Source of the DNA: an uncultured Prevotella sp.
GTDB lineage: Bacteria > Bacteroidota > Bacteroidia > Bacteroidales > Bacteroidaceae
Assembly: GCA_900770395.1 (NCBI GenBank)
Contig: CAAGKM010000024.1
Location: forward strand, 1-64,000
Length of the DNA: 64,000 nt
Reading direction: 5' to 3'
Part shown: positions 16,456 to 23,893 of the stretch, one piece after another
Layout: each line of letters begins with the position of its first letter
Numbering within the stretch: the stretch's first letter is position 1
Program-made: the position numbers and the translations under genes
Notes under the pieces: generated by a model
Seen by the model: the letters and a program-made list of their open reading frames with translations, nothing else
What the model was told of the DNA's origin: nothing
Database searches by the model: none

Positions 16456-17712
16456 ATGTTTATAAGATACATCTTAAACTCCGTGTTTTCAGTTATTGCC
16501 TCGTGCTTGTTTGCAGGTTGCACTCTCGGGTATAAGAATGACGGCAAGGAAGTGACATGGAACTCGTGGAATGAAGGCTGGGGGCAGACGTCCTTTAAGG
16601 TGGATGCTGATCCCAAAACATTCAAGTCGTTGGGCGGTGGCTATGGACGAGATTCCAGACATGTCTTTTTTATGGGAGGCATTATAGACGGAGCAGACCC
16701 CACAACATTCAAGACACATAAAGACGGATATGCCTGCGACAAGAACCAAGCCTATTATTGCGGTGGTGCCTTGAACGGCTCGGACGGTAAATCCTTCCAA
16801 TCGTTAGGAGAAGTATATGCAAGGGACAAGTCCCGGGTCTATTTTGACGGAGAAATAATTGAAAGTGCAGATCCAGAAAGCTTTGAAGTCCATACCTATT
16901 GCCTGACAGAAGACAAGAGCGATTTTTATTGGTTGGGCAAAGCAGTGAATGTACAGGATAAATCCACGTTCACCGTATTGGGAAATAAAGATTCACAACG
17001 TACCAGTTGGGCTAAAGACCGGTATAACGGCTATTTTTTAGGAAACAGAAGCGTAATCCACGGAATAGATTATGACTCGTTTCATCCGGTAGCGGAAAAA
17101 GCCCATCTTTATTCAGGTTGTTATGCGGCGGACAAGAACAGGGTGTATTTTACAGACAAGATTGTGAAGGGAGCCGATCCATCGTCATTCAGAGAGATTG
17201 ACTATTGTATTGGCAGGGACATACACGGAGTATATATGGAAGACCGAATTACCCAAGTGAAAGACTATTCCCTATTAAAGAAAATAGGCGAGGATATGTA
17301 TTCCGACAACCAAAATATCTATGATGCGAATTATAACAAACTTCCCAATGTAGATGTGGCTACATTTAAACATATCTGTCATTCGTGGTATAAGGACAAG
17401 AGAAATATTTGGTGGCGCAATAAGCCTCTTCCTGCAACAGTGGACATCCATACATTCCGCCCTGCTTGGCGGACATCCGTCAGGAATGGCATAGAATACA
17501 ATTATGAAGATGCCGGTTATGGATGCGACAAGAACCATGTGTTTTTTCATGATTCAATCATTGTGGGAGCCGATCCGTTAAGTTTCTGGTTAGTGGATTT
17601 GAATGACGGAAACGACCAGATTGCTTATGATATGAAAAGAATTTATAAAGGGAAAGACACCCCTGCATTCCGGCAGTATTTCAAAAAAAGATATAAACGT
17701 GATTTTCAATAA
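16456..17712 (+). CDS. DKNYY-repeat lipoprotein
   Basis: A 418-residue lipoprotein: signal SVFSVIASCLFAGC with the lipobox cysteine near residue 22. The body is made of about nine repeats of roughly 30-40 residues with the theme DKNRVYF-x-G-x-x-x-x-GADPxSF (for example YARDKSRVYFDGEIIESADPESFE and AADKNRVYFTDKIVKGADPSSF), the DKNYY family pattern. The function of these periplasmic or surface repeats is unknown, but they are frequent beside toxin/immunity genes. The frame is open to TTG 16447; ATG 16456 gives a better signal peptide. After it begins the 490-nt gap with the promoter block. Confidence 0.78.
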   Translation: MFIRYILNSVFSVIASCLFAGCTLGYKNDGKEVTWNSWNEGWGQTSFKVDADPKTFKSLGGGYGRDSRHVFFMGGIIDGADPTTFKTHKDGYACDKNQAYYCGGALNGSDGKSFQSLGEVYARDKSRVYFDGEIIESADPESFEVHTYCLTEDKSDFYWLGKAVNVQDKSTFTVLGNKDSQRTSWAKDRYNGYFLGNRSVIHGIDYDSFHPVAEKAHLYSGCYAADKNRVYFTDKIVKGADPSSFREIDYCIGRDIHGVYMEDRITQVKDYSLLKKIGEDMYSDNQNIYDANYNKLPNVDVATFKHICHSWYKDKRNIWWRNKPLPATVDIHTFRPAWRTSVRNGIEYNYEDAGYGCDKNHVFFHDSIIVGADPLSFWLVDLNDGNDQIAYDMKRIYKGKDTPAFRQYFKKRYKRDFQ

Positions 17713-17730
17713 GTAAAACGGTTATTTTTT

Positions 17731-17881
17731 CAGAATATTTATTACATAATGTGACCTGTAGCATTCTGTTTTTTATGTTGAATGGCATTCTGTTCCATTA
17801 ATTTCTCAATGTGAGTGTAAATATTCCGTCAAATTTTTGGCAGTGTCATAAAAAAGTATTAACTTTGCTGCCGAGACAAGA
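17731..17881 (+). repeat. 150-bp promoter block, copy 1
   Basis: This segment closely matches 21387-21537, with scattered substitutions and small indels; shared stretches include cctgtagcattctgtttt, aaatattccgtcaaat and tttggcagtgtcataaaa. It ends with an active-looking promoter. Each copy lies in front of a gene-cassette-like array. Confidence 0.85.
17836..17867 (+). promoter_or_regulatory. Promoter at the end of promoter block 1
   Basis: TTTG (17836-17839) and TAACTTTG (17860-17867), 20 nt apart, match the Bacteroidetes consensus. Predicted to drive the 55-residue ORF and the macro/DUF5071 genes. Confidence 0.75.
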
Positions 17882-17910
17882 GTTATTCACAAAACAAAGG
17901 AGGCTATGAT

Positions 17911-18078
17911 ATGTTGGGAGTAAATTCAAGACGAGAACCAGTAAAGGGACATTTTGCAAGTGAGGTAAAGGAATCGTTGCACAGAGCAATGACGGGCAAT
18001 CTTACTGCCGATGAGCGGAAAGCGCGAGAAAGTCTCAAAAACGCACAGCTGAAATGGAAAATGGTATGGAAAGATTAA
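17911..18078 (+). CDS. Small charged helical protein (55 residues)
   Basis: ATG 17911 opens a 55-codon frame with a clear AGGAGG 9 nt upstream (17897-17902), about 44 nt after the promoter, so translation is likely. The protein is charged and probably helical (GHFASEVKESLHRAM; DERKARESLKNAQLKWK) without membrane segments. No family recognised. It sits between promoter block 1 and the insertion-site-like sequence at 18140, the position a leader ORF would have in a cassette platform. A second 55-residue ORF of similar character but different sequence follows another promoter at 23894. Confidence 0.55.
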   Translation: MLGVNSRREPVKGHFASEVKESLHRAMTGNLTADERKARESLKNAQLKWKMVWKD

Positions 18079-18139
18079 GAACACAACATTAAGAATGTTT
18101 ATGCCACTTTACACCAAAGAATAGCTTTAAATAATTAAA

Positions 18140-18181
18140 GAAAATAACAGCCGAATCCGCTGTTTGCATTACGTTATAAGC
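18140..18181 (+). other. Recombination-site-like sequence H (first insertion site, attI-like)
   Basis: Contains a 6-bp stem AACAGC/GCTGTT (18146-18151, 18159-18164) and then GCATTACGTTATAAGC (18166-18181). The same layout, with 30 of about 36 positions alike by eye, occurs at 21665-21706. The part after GTT (TTATAAGC) is the reverse complement of the inverse core GCTTATAAC that closes the macro gene at 18669. Confidence 0.65.
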
Positions 18182-18201
18182 AACTGAAAAACGGAAACAA
18201 T

Positions 18202-18669
18202 ATGATAAAATACATTTCGGGAGATATATTACAGAGTAAAGATGAGTACATAGCACAAGGTGTAGCTATTGGCTCACAAGAAGGATTAGGAACTGGGCTT
18301 GCCTTTAAGCTGTCAAGTCAATTCCCTGAAATCCAAAAGCTCTTTAAGAAGTACACACGAAACACTAAGTTTCAAGCTGGCGATGTGTTCATAGGAGAAA
18401 TCAAAGGTTTCTCTCCGGGTATAATTTACATCGCTACACAACCCGATATGTATCATGCGGAACTCACATATTTGAATAAAGGTTTGAAACGTTTGAAAAA
18501 AGTGTGCGAAAGCAGAGGTGTCAAAACTGTGTCGCTCCCGAAAGTAGGTGCAGGTTTGGGTAAGTTGGATTGGAATAATGAGGTCAAACCTTTACTTGAA
18601 AGTATTTTATCTGATTGTGAAACTGTATTCAATGTATATGAAGATTACAAGATTGAATACGAAATTTAG
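18202..18669 (+). CDS. Macro-domain protein (ADP-ribose binding/hydrolase)
   Basis: A 155-residue stand-alone macro domain. Visible features are IKYISGDILQSKDEYIAQGVAIGSQEG at the N-terminus, in which GDI-L and the following loop normally hold ADP-ribose, and SLPKVGAGLGKLDW (the second ribose-phosphate loop, usually GxGxG). Such proteins remove or bind ADP-ribose; in toxin-antitoxin and immunity settings (e.g. DarG) they undo ADP-ribosylation by a toxin. No ADP-ribosyltransferase is adjacent. The gene is flanked by the paired cores TTATAAGC and GCTTATAAC, so it is read as one cassette. Confidence 0.85.
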   Translation: MIKYISGDILQSKDEYIAQGVAIGSQEGLGTGLAFKLSSQFPEIQKLFKKYTRNTKFQAGDVFIGEIKGFSPGIIYIATQPDMYHAELTYLNKGLKRLKKVCESRGVKTVSLPKVGAGLGKLDWNNEVKPLLESILSDCETVFNVYEDYKIEYEI

Positions 18670-18722
18670 CTTATAACATGCACCTGTTCCGCCTAACGGC
18701 GGCAAGCTGCCAAATATTATTG
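18669..18722 (+). other. attC-like site C, between macro and DUF5071 genes
   Basis: Begins with the inverse core GCTTATAAC and ATGC (18669-18681), continues with a perfect stem CCGCC-taac-GGCGG (18689-18693, 18698-18702) and CAAGCTGCC, and ends ATATTATTG, whose TTATTG (18717-18722) matches the inverse core CAATAAC at the end of the next gene. The 54-nt length fits integron attC sites. The long open frame through it (start 18678) is not coding. Confidence 0.65.
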
Positions 18723-18728
18723 ATGTAT

Positions 18729-19163
18729 ATGAATGAACAAAAATTGATACCTACAGATAAATTTGATTTAGATGCAGCCAAACGTCTTTTAGAGGCAACT
18801 CCTGAACAAGTTTCGGTTGTTGCATTCTCTCTATTGGAGTGGATTGCAGACATGAATTGGCCTGTTGCATTAGAGATTATTCATGTCTTGCCTAAATTTC
18901 ACAAAGAACTATTACCGAGCATTGAACAAATATTGATTAATCCAAAAAATGATGCTATTTGGAAATATTGGATTATCAGTCAGCTTTTAATCCAATTTCC
19001 CAAAGAAAGTATCATAAGCCTACTGCCAATCATACAAGAATACGCTGACAGTATTACCAATAATGAAGACGAGGAGGATTTTAAAAAATCGGCATTAGAT
19101 TTTTTAGATTGGTACAACAAAAAAGAACATTCATCAATAACAAACAGCTCTACCGCGAAATAA
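18729..19163 (+). CDS. DUF5071 family protein, immunity-like
   Basis: A 144-residue protein matching DUF5071: LIPTDKFDLDAAKRLLEATPEQV, then LLEWIADMNWPVALEIIHVL and IWKYWIISQLLIQFPKES. The helical, tryptophan-marked pattern (LLEW..DMNWPVA; WKYWI) is the family signature. DUF5071 genes occur in polymorphic toxin immunity arrays; no partner toxin is present. Starts at 18723 (MYMNEQK) and 18729 (MNEQK) are equally possible; the longer frame from 18678 is site sequence. The last codons and the stop fall in the attC-like site D, so the tail residues (SSTAK) may derive from recombination. Confidence 0.8.
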   Translation: MNEQKLIPTDKFDLDAAKRLLEATPEQVSVVAFSLLEWIADMNWPVALEIIHVLPKFHKELLPSIEQILINPKNDAIWKYWIISQLLIQFPKESIISLLPIIQEYADSITNNEDEEDFKKSALDFLDWYNKKEHSSITNSSTAK

Positions 19164-19191
19164 AGCGGAACGCTGCCGAACATTATCAATC
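19135..19191 (+). other. attC-like site D, between DUF5071 and the 86-residue gene
   Basis: CAATAAC (19135-19141), AAACAGC, then nested stems: outer CAGC/GCTG (19145-19148, 19172-19175) and inner CCGC/GCGG (19153-19156, 19165-19168). It ends GCTGCCGAACATTATC, the same ending (GCTGCC-nAAcATTAT) as sites C and E. Confidence 0.6.
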
Positions 19192-19452
19192 ATGAAAGAA
19201 AAAATGAATATTTCGAAATTTAGACAACGATATATTGAGGCAATGAAAATGTCGGAACGGTCAAAGATTGCAGAATTGTTCCGACTGGCAGATGATTTGG
19301 AATCTGTTGAAAAGACAGAAGAGAATTATCGTATATTGAGCGATGTATTTAGCTATTTAGGTTATTATACAAAAGCCTATCATTATCTATCAGAGGTTGC
19401 CAATCCCCAAGACATGAAATATGCTAAGAAATTGTACCATCTTGGATTGTGA
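19192..19452 (+). CDS. Small protein of unknown function (86 residues)
   Basis: An all-helical 86-residue protein (SKFRQRYIEAMKMSERSKIAELFRL; ENYRILSDVFSYLGYYTKAYHYLSEVANP) that could be one or two TPR-like hairpins. Not recognised further. It follows site D directly and is followed by a degenerate site-like sequence (GATTGTGATTAAACTGAACGCAGCCG), so it is probably the last cassette of the first array. The start at 19192 (MKEKMN) is 1 nt after the site; 19204 is also possible. Confidence 0.6.
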   Translation: MKEKMNISKFRQRYIEAMKMSERSKIAELFRLADDLESVEKTEENYRILSDVFSYLGYYTKAYHYLSEVANPQDMKYAKKLYHLGL

Positions 19453-19485
19453 TTAAACTGAACGCAGCCGAAATAATTTCTATTA
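19442..19485 (+). other. Degenerate attC-like site G at the end of the first array
   Basis: GATTGTGATTAAAC resembles, with a 2-nt bulge, the reverse complement of the cassette start TTATCAATC; then GCAGCCGAAATAATT echoes the GCTGCCGAACATTAT ending of the other sites. No complete stem. Weak but in the expected place. Confidence 0.35.
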
Positions 19486-19545
19486 GCCCTTTTTGTAAAA
19501 TAATCCGTATTTTTCGCTTTTTAAAATGAGTTTTCTTGGTAAAAA

Positions 19546-19577
19546 TTTGGGAATTGTTTATTTTAGTGTTACTTTTG
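19546..19577 (+). promoter_or_regulatory. Promoter of the abiE pair
   Basis: TTTG at 19546-19549 and TACTTTTG at 19570-19577 with 20 nt between, ending 19 nt before the antitoxin start. Confidence 0.7.
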
Positions 19578-19596
19578 TAAGTAAAATGACTACAGA

Positions 19597-20352
19597 ATGG
19601 GAACTAAAATAAATAAATTGCGCCAACAGAGCCCGTCCAATGGGATATTGCTCACTTCATGGCTGGAAAAATCAGGCTTCAGCAGGAGTGAGGTTTCCAA
19701 CTATATGAAATCGGGATGGCTGCAGCGTATATCCACTGGTGTATATCAATTTACGGGAGACACTCCGTCACTTTACGGCATATTGGCTTCGTATCAGAAA
19801 CAGGCAGGAATGAAATATCATATAGGTGCCGCTTCTGCATTGGAGTTGAAAGGAGTTTCTCATTACATAGCCATGGGGAAGCCGACTGCCGTTGTCTTTT
19901 CTCCGGTAAGGCCTCCGCTTCCCAAATGGTTAAACTATGCGGAGCTTGACATGAATCTTGTGGAAGCGTCGTCAAAAGTATTGGGAACTGCCGGAATTGA
20001 GCAATTGGATTATCTGGGGCAGACTTTGACGGTCTCATCTCCAGAAAGGGCTATAATGGAATGTGTCCTGCTCTCACCGGTCCGTTATGATTTGATGGAT
20101 GTGTATTATCTTATGGAAATGCTTACCTCCCTTAGAGTCTCTCTTATACAGCGGCTGTTGGAGGATTGCACTTCTGTGAAGGTAAAGCGCATGTTCCTGT
20201 ATATGGCGGAAAAAGCACGTCACCGCTGGTTTGCCAAACTCAACCTTTCCCACATATCTCTCGGCTCCGGTACACGGAGTTTTATAAAAGGCGGGGTGAA
20301 AATCCCAGCATACGACATTGTAATACCTAAAGAACTTGCTGATTATGAATAA
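19597..20352 (+). CDS. abiEi: AbiEi-type antitoxin (type IV toxin-antitoxin)
   Basis: A 251-residue protein. The N-terminal winged helix (LLTSWLEKSGFSRSEVSNYMKSGWLQRISTGVYQFTGD) is the AbiEi antitoxin HTH that represses the operon; the following part carries YHIGAASALELKGVSHYIA and PERAIMECVLL, family features. AbiEi neutralises the AbiEii nucleotidyltransferase. It overlaps the toxin gene by 8 nt, with its own promoter at 19546. No attC-like core pair flanks it, so this pair seems inserted between the two cassette arrays rather than a cassette. Confidence 0.85.
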   Translation: MGTKINKLRQQSPSNGILLTSWLEKSGFSRSEVSNYMKSGWLQRISTGVYQFTGDTPSLYGILASYQKQAGMKYHIGAASALELKGVSHYIAMGKPTAVVFSPVRPPLPKWLNYAELDMNLVEASSKVLGTAGIEQLDYLGQTLTVSSPERAIMECVLLSPVRYDLMDVYYLMEMLTSLRVSLIQRLLEDCTSVKVKRMFLYMAEKARHRWFAKLNLSHISLGSGTRSFIKGGVKIPAYDIVIPKELADYE

Positions 20353-21250
20353 TATATACCGACGAAAAGTAGAACTTCTGTTGAGAATACTGCCGTTTGT
20401 GACAGACGAGGATTGCTTCGCCATACATGGTGGCACGGCAATCAATCTGTTTGTGAAAAATCTATACCGCCTTTCGGTTGATATAGATGTAACTTATATT
20501 CCGATTGAAGACAGGAATACAAGTCTTCAGCGGATAAACGAAGCTATTGTGAGGATTTCTGACCGTGTCAAGCGCCAGTTCCCAGATGTGAGGGTCATAC
20601 CGCGCCTCGACATCTGCAAAATCACCTGTGAAAGCCAGGGATGCCAGGTGAAGATTGAGGTGAACCAGACAAAACGTGGGCTTGTATGTGGAGAAGCAGC
20701 CTTACTGCCATTATGCGAGAAAGCACAATCATTGTTCGGGATGGAAGTAGATGCAAGGATTGTGCCTATACCACAACTTTATGGCGGGAAAATTTCTGCT
20801 GCATTATCACGCCAGCATCCCCGTGACCTCTTTGATGTTAAACAGATGGATATTCCTTTGGCAGATGTAAAAGAGGGACTGATATTCTGCCTGCTTGGAA
20901 GTGACCGTCCCATATATGAGTCGTTCGCTCCCAACCTTATCGACCAACATGAGGCGATGGAACGGCAATTCTCAGGTATGAGTGAGATGCCTTTCGGCTA
21001 TGATGACTTTGAAGCGACAAGAGAAAAGCTTATTCTTGATGTCAATTCCATGATGACGGAGGAGGACAGACGGTTCCTAATAGGCTTTGAAGAATTGACC
21101 GTTGATTGGGAGAACACTCCGTATTCTTCCTTCAGGGAATATCCCTCAGTAAGGTGGAAGATGCAGAATCTGCAAAAACTGAAAGTGTCAAATCCAAAGA
21201 AGCTGAAGGCTGAAACTGATAAGCTGAGGAAAATATTCGGAATGGAATAG
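20345..21250 (+). CDS. abiEii: AbiEii-type nucleotidyltransferase toxin
   Basis: A 301-residue minimal nucleotidyltransferase. The catalytic motif HGGTAINLF (residues about 26-34) is followed by RLSVDIDVTYI, giving the G-G-T/S and D-x-D signature; LYGGKISAALSRQHPRDLFDV is the C-terminal family block. AbiEii toxins arrest cells by modifying tRNA or NTP pools and give phage abortive infection. The ATG at 20345 lies inside the antitoxin end, so the pair is translationally coupled. All catalytic residues are visible, so it should be active. Confidence 0.88.
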   Translation: MNNIYRRKVELLLRILPFVTDEDCFAIHGGTAINLFVKNLYRLSVDIDVTYIPIEDRNTSLQRINEAIVRISDRVKRQFPDVRVIPRLDICKITCESQGCQVKIEVNQTKRGLVCGEAALLPLCEKAQSLFGMEVDARIVPIPQLYGGKISAALSRQHPRDLFDVKQMDIPLADVKEGLIFCLLGSDRPIYESFAPNLIDQHEAMERQFSGMSEMPFGYDDFEATREKLILDVNSMMTEEDRRFLIGFEELTVDWENTPYSSFREYPSVRWKMQNLQKLKVSNPKKLKAETDKLRKIFGME

Positions 21251-21386
21251 TCTGATACATTTCGTCCCGGACAGATAATTGGCAAAGTCACCTATATTCG
21301 TGGAATTTTCCATTTATTTTGGAGTGAAACATCATGAAACCGCCACTTGTTTTTCTATTTTAAGAAAAATTTAAGCGATTATTTTT

Positions 21387-21537
21387 CAGAATATTTCTTA
21401 CATAATATAACCTGTAGCATTCTGTTTTTATGTTGAATGGCTTTTTATTTCATTGAATTTTTCAATGTGAATGTAAATATTCCGTCAAATCTTTGGCAGT
21501 GTCATAAAAAAGTATTAACTTTGCTGCCAAGACAAGA
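21387..21537 (+). repeat. 150-bp promoter block, copy 2
   Basis: Counterpart of 17731-17881 (see there), 3.66 kb downstream. Preceded by a 130-nt stretch after abiEii in which nothing else is seen. It runs directly into a truncated recombinase reading frame. Confidence 0.85.
21492..21523 (+). promoter_or_regulatory. Promoter at the end of promoter block 2
   Basis: TTTG (21492-21495) and TAACTTTG (21516-21523), 20 nt apart, the same as in copy 1. Predicted to drive DUF4272 and the following genes. Confidence 0.75.
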
Positions 21538-21651
21538 AAAGGAAGCCGGCATAACAGTATCCCTACAACCGAGATATACTTTCACATAGCCGACACATTG
21601 AGCAATATCAAAAATCTGTTGGACGACATCTTAGAGGAGGGCGGACTATGA
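21532..21651 (+). pseudogene. C-terminal remnant of a tyrosine recombinase
   Basis: The frame ending at TGA 21649-21651 reads HNSIPTTEIYFHIADT and then SNIKNLLDDILEE. This matches the last catalytic block of tyrosine recombinases (XerD: GHSDLSTTQIYTHV), with the conserved histidine nine residues before the nucleophile tyrosine. Only about 33 residues remain; the preceding codons lead straight into the promoter block with no upstream start, so nearly all of the gene has been deleted. The stop is 13 nt before the attI-like site I, i.e. the recombinase once ended beside the insertion site in the same direction as the cassettes. Confidence 0.72.
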
Positions 21652-21664
21652 ATATACTTAAGAA

Positions 21665-21706
21665 AAATATCAGCCAAATCCGCTGTTAGCATTACGTTAC
21701 TAACGC
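21665..21706 (+). other. Recombination-site-like sequence I (attI-like)
   Basis: CAGC/GCTG stem (21671-21674, 21682-21685) and GCATTACGTTACTAACGC (21689-21706), parallel to site H. The portion after GTT differs from H, but matches as reverse complement the inverse core GCGTTAGTAAC at 22430-22440 that closes the DUF4272 gene. Confidence 0.68.
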
Positions 21707-21721
21707 AAAATTGTGAATAAA

Positions 21722-22399
21722 ATGGATAAAAGTAAACAAATAGCAATCAATCGTCGCGAGGCAACACTCAAGAAACTTGGCTTTTGGAATATTGACCATT
21801 GTGAAGGACTCCCTTTAATAGGGGATTATAAATTATGTAAAAGCGAGAATCAAATTTGCAAACGCTTTATCACAAGCCTTTTTTCTTCAATGCTTGCGTG
21901 TGACTATATGCAAGACCGTGATTTTTACGAAACCGATGGAAAGAAGATCACAGAACAAGCCATAGTAGAGTTCGGACTCAAAAACTATCTGTTCCCAGAT
22001 GAGAAAAAGGTGCTTGAGGAATGTGACGAACGTGTTGCCGTAAACGTGAGTTGGACGGTTGAATGTAGCTATTCGCTGGCGTGGGTTCTCGGACTTGTCA
22101 CGACTGAAGAGATGGAAGCGCCGGGTGAGCCGGAGGAGGATTATGGTTTGTTCAAGTTTGTCCAACCTTTCCATGATTTTGAAGACTTCAAGGATTCCTG
22201 CACCATGCGCCCGCTTTCAGAAATAATGGATATGCTTGATTTATATTATAATTACCATTGGGCTTGCGTAGATAATCGTTTAAACCCGAACACAAATTGT
22301 GGTGAACTCAATGAAGAAGTAGTAATGGAACGGAGAAAAGCATTGGAATGGCTGATTTGTAAGGATAAGAATTGGGATAGTATTTCATTAGATACATAG
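21722..22399 (+). CDS. DUF4272 family protein, immunity-like
   Basis: A 225-residue protein with DUF4272 features: NRREATLKKLGFWN at the start, EFGLKNYLFPDEKKVLEE, the W-rich VSWTVECSYSLAWVLGLV, and RPLSEIMDMLDLYYNYHWACVD with RRKALEWLICKDKNWDSI near the end. DUF4272 genes are frequent in toxin-immunity arrays; biochemical function unknown. The frame is open from GTG 21713, but ATG 21722 is preferred. It is a cassette: core TTACTAACGC upstream and inverse core GCGTTAGTAAC downstream. Confidence 0.82.
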   Translation: MDKSKQIAINRREATLKKLGFWNIDHCEGLPLIGDYKLCKSENQICKRFITSLFSSMLACDYMQDRDFYETDGKKITEQAIVEFGLKNYLFPDEKKVLEECDERVAVNVSWTVECSYSLAWVLGLVTTEEMEAPGEPEEDYGLFKFVQPFHDFEDFKDSCTMRPLSEIMDMLDLYYNYHWACVDNRLNPNTNCGELNEEVVMERRKALEWLICKDKNWDSISLDT

Positions 22400-22429
22400 T
22401 CCATTTCATAAAGAGAAAATTAAAATCAA

Positions 22430-22488
22430 GCGTTAGTAACATGCAGATTAATCTCCGAAAGGTCGATTATCCGCCAGATATTATCCGC
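22430..22488 (+). other. attC-like site A after DUF4272
   Basis: Inverse core GCGTTAGTAAC-ATGC (22430-22444), then GATTAATC/GATTATC arms around TCCGAAAGGTC (22446-22473) and the ending CCGCCAGATATTATCCGC. Closely similar to site B at 24924-24978. The TTATCCGC end (22481-22488) pairs with CCGATAAC at 22505-22512, defining an empty mini-cassette of about 30 bp. Confidence 0.62.
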
Positions 22489-22504
22489 AATAAATAAAAT
22501 AATA

Positions 22505-22560
22505 CCGATAACAAACAGCAAACCGACTGAATAAGCGGAACGCTGCCAAAAACATTATGC
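22505..22560 (+). other. attC-like site E before the 208-residue membrane protein
   Basis: CCGATAACAAACAGC, the AACCGACTGAATAAGCGG stem region, GAACGCTGCC, and an ending AAAACATTATG in which the start codon of the next gene lies. The 30-nt stretch around CCGACTGAATAAGCGGAAC is nearly identical to site F at 24155. Confidence 0.6.
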
Positions 22561-23183
22561 AAAAGAAGACAACAAGGAAACGGAGCAGAAAGGCGGAGCC
22601 ACAGAATAAATGGCGTAAACGCTTTATTGATGGTGCTGTGATACTCACAGCTGCATTTATGATAGTTGCCTTCTTGGAGTTGGGAAACTGCACCATAATA
22701 TATGTTCAACCATTTGTTGTTTGGGGTATTGTGCTGACACCAATTGCTGTAGCGGTTGCATTGGCTGTGTATAAAAAGATTTTTTACTGGGGAACTTTAT
22801 TGTGGTGTATGGTCTGCGGTTTTATCTGTGGAGTTTGCCTGTTATTTCTGTCTTTCGTAATTTATCTGGGTGCAAACTACTTGTTTCCAAGTTCTGCTCC
22901 ATATCAGCATAAAGCAATAGTGTATGGAAAACGAATAAGTGGTGGTAGTCGTTTTCGTAGATATAATATTGGATTGCACTTTGATGACGGCAGGTATTAC
23001 CAATGGGGTGGCAGGATGGTGGAATATGAATCTATCAATAAGGGTGACACCTGCGCCATCACTATGTTTAAGGGACTTTGGGGATATGAGGTTATTAAAG
23101 ACGTGAAAGTGATTGGCAGAGCGAGGGGCTTAACCTATGAGGAATGGGAAAAGCGGTTTAAAGAATTAAAAGAAAAATATTAA
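22557..23183 (+). CDS. Membrane protein of unknown function
   Basis: A 208-residue protein. After a strongly basic start (KKTTRKRSRKAEPQNKWRKR) come three hydrophobic segments: about 26-46, 52-72 (FVVWGIVLTPIAVAVALAVY) and 78-105 (WGTLLWCMVCGFICGVCLLFLSFVIYLG), then a soluble C-terminal domain (YNIGLHFDDGRYYQWGGRM). Not recognised; resembles membrane-anchored immunity proteins in layout. The start codon lies in the end of site E, as expected for a cassette gene. It is followed 16 nt later by a lipoprotein gene. Confidence 0.6.
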   Translation: MQKKTTRKRSRKAEPQNKWRKRFIDGAVILTAAFMIVAFLELGNCTIIYVQPFVVWGIVLTPIAVAVALAVYKKIFYWGTLLWCMVCGFICGVCLLFLSFVIYLGANYLFPSSAPYQHKAIVYGKRISGGSRFRRYNIGLHFDDGRYYQWGGRMVEYESINKGDTCAITMFKGLWGYEVIKDVKVIGRARGLTYEEWEKRFKELKEKY

Positions 23184-23199
23184 AAAAGTAGAAGGACAA

Positions 23200-23766
23200 A
23201 TGAGAACTTTAATCGTCATAATGCTTTTAGCAACGGCGACAGTCATTGGCTGTAAGGCACCTATGCCACCGTCTGATGAAATGATGATACTACATTTCAA
23301 CACGCATGAAGCAGCATTCAGCAGGATATGCGAAATCATGACTAACAGTTCTAAAGCACTCTTTCACTATCCGCCGCTTGAACCAGACCATATATTTCTG
23401 ACAGATTCGACGGGGGAAATAATTGCAGTGCCGAAAGAAGAGGACAGAACAGTGTTCGGTTTATCAAAACAGATGAGGACTGAGCTTGATTCCTTATTGT
23501 CGGATATAGGATGTCGCCCCATCCTTGTGAATCATTCAGACAGTGGCAACACCGTCTCCATTGTTTTTTCATTTTATACTCATGGCTATTCCATCGGAGG
23601 TACAAGCAAATCGTTCATATATAATACAGACTTGAGAAAATCCCCATTGATACAGATTACTGAGCATGGTGACTTGAATAAAATCTATCGCCGTAATTTC
23701 AATGACACTATTCTATATAAACCGATAAATGAGAACTGGTATATCATGCTGGAGCATGACAACTAA
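23200..23766 (+). CDS. Lipoprotein of unknown function
   Basis: A 188-residue lipoprotein: MRTLIVIMLLATATVIGC with the acylated cysteine at residue 18, then KAPMPPSDEM. The mature part is soluble with alternating strands (VSIVFSFYTHGYSIGG). Not recognised. It lies 16 nt after the membrane protein and probably belongs to the same cassette or transcript, as no site-like sequence separates them. Confidence 0.6.
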   Translation: MRTLIVIMLLATATVIGCKAPMPPSDEMMILHFNTHEAAFSRICEIMTNSSKALFHYPPLEPDHIFLTDSTGEIIAVPKEEDRTVFGLSKQMRTELDSLLSDIGCRPILVNHSDSGNTVSIVFSFYTHGYSIGGTSKSFIYNTDLRKSPLIQITEHGDLNKIYRRNFNDTILYKPINENWYIMLEHDN

Positions 23767-23823
23767 ATTTTGTTTCTAATATCCAAATATTTTAAAGAAA
23801 ATCGCAAAAATAGTCGTAAACAT

Positions 23824-23854
23824 TTTGTCAATTAAAATAAAAAAGGTAACTTTG
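23824..23854 (+). promoter_or_regulatory. Promoter before the second 55-residue ORF
   Basis: TTTG (23824-23827) and TAACTTTG (23847-23854), 19 nt apart. Confidence 0.72.
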
Positions 23855-23893
23855 CAGAAGATAAGCTGCATCTCGGCATAACATTTAAAGAAT

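Noticed and set aside
18678..18728. Earlier start of the DUF5071 gene (HLFRLTAASCQ...)
   Set aside because: It translates the attC-like site; similar extensions at 24924 are also site sequence.
19597..21250. abiE pair as part of the cassette array
   Set aside because: It has its own promoter and no matching core and inverse core at its ends; it seems inserted between the two arrays.
22555..23882. Pairing of TTATGC (22555) with GCATAAC (23876) as a cassette around the membrane protein and lipoprotein
   Set aside because: The match is only 6-7 nt, the distal end lies after a promoter, and no stem follows; could be chance, so it was not counted as support.
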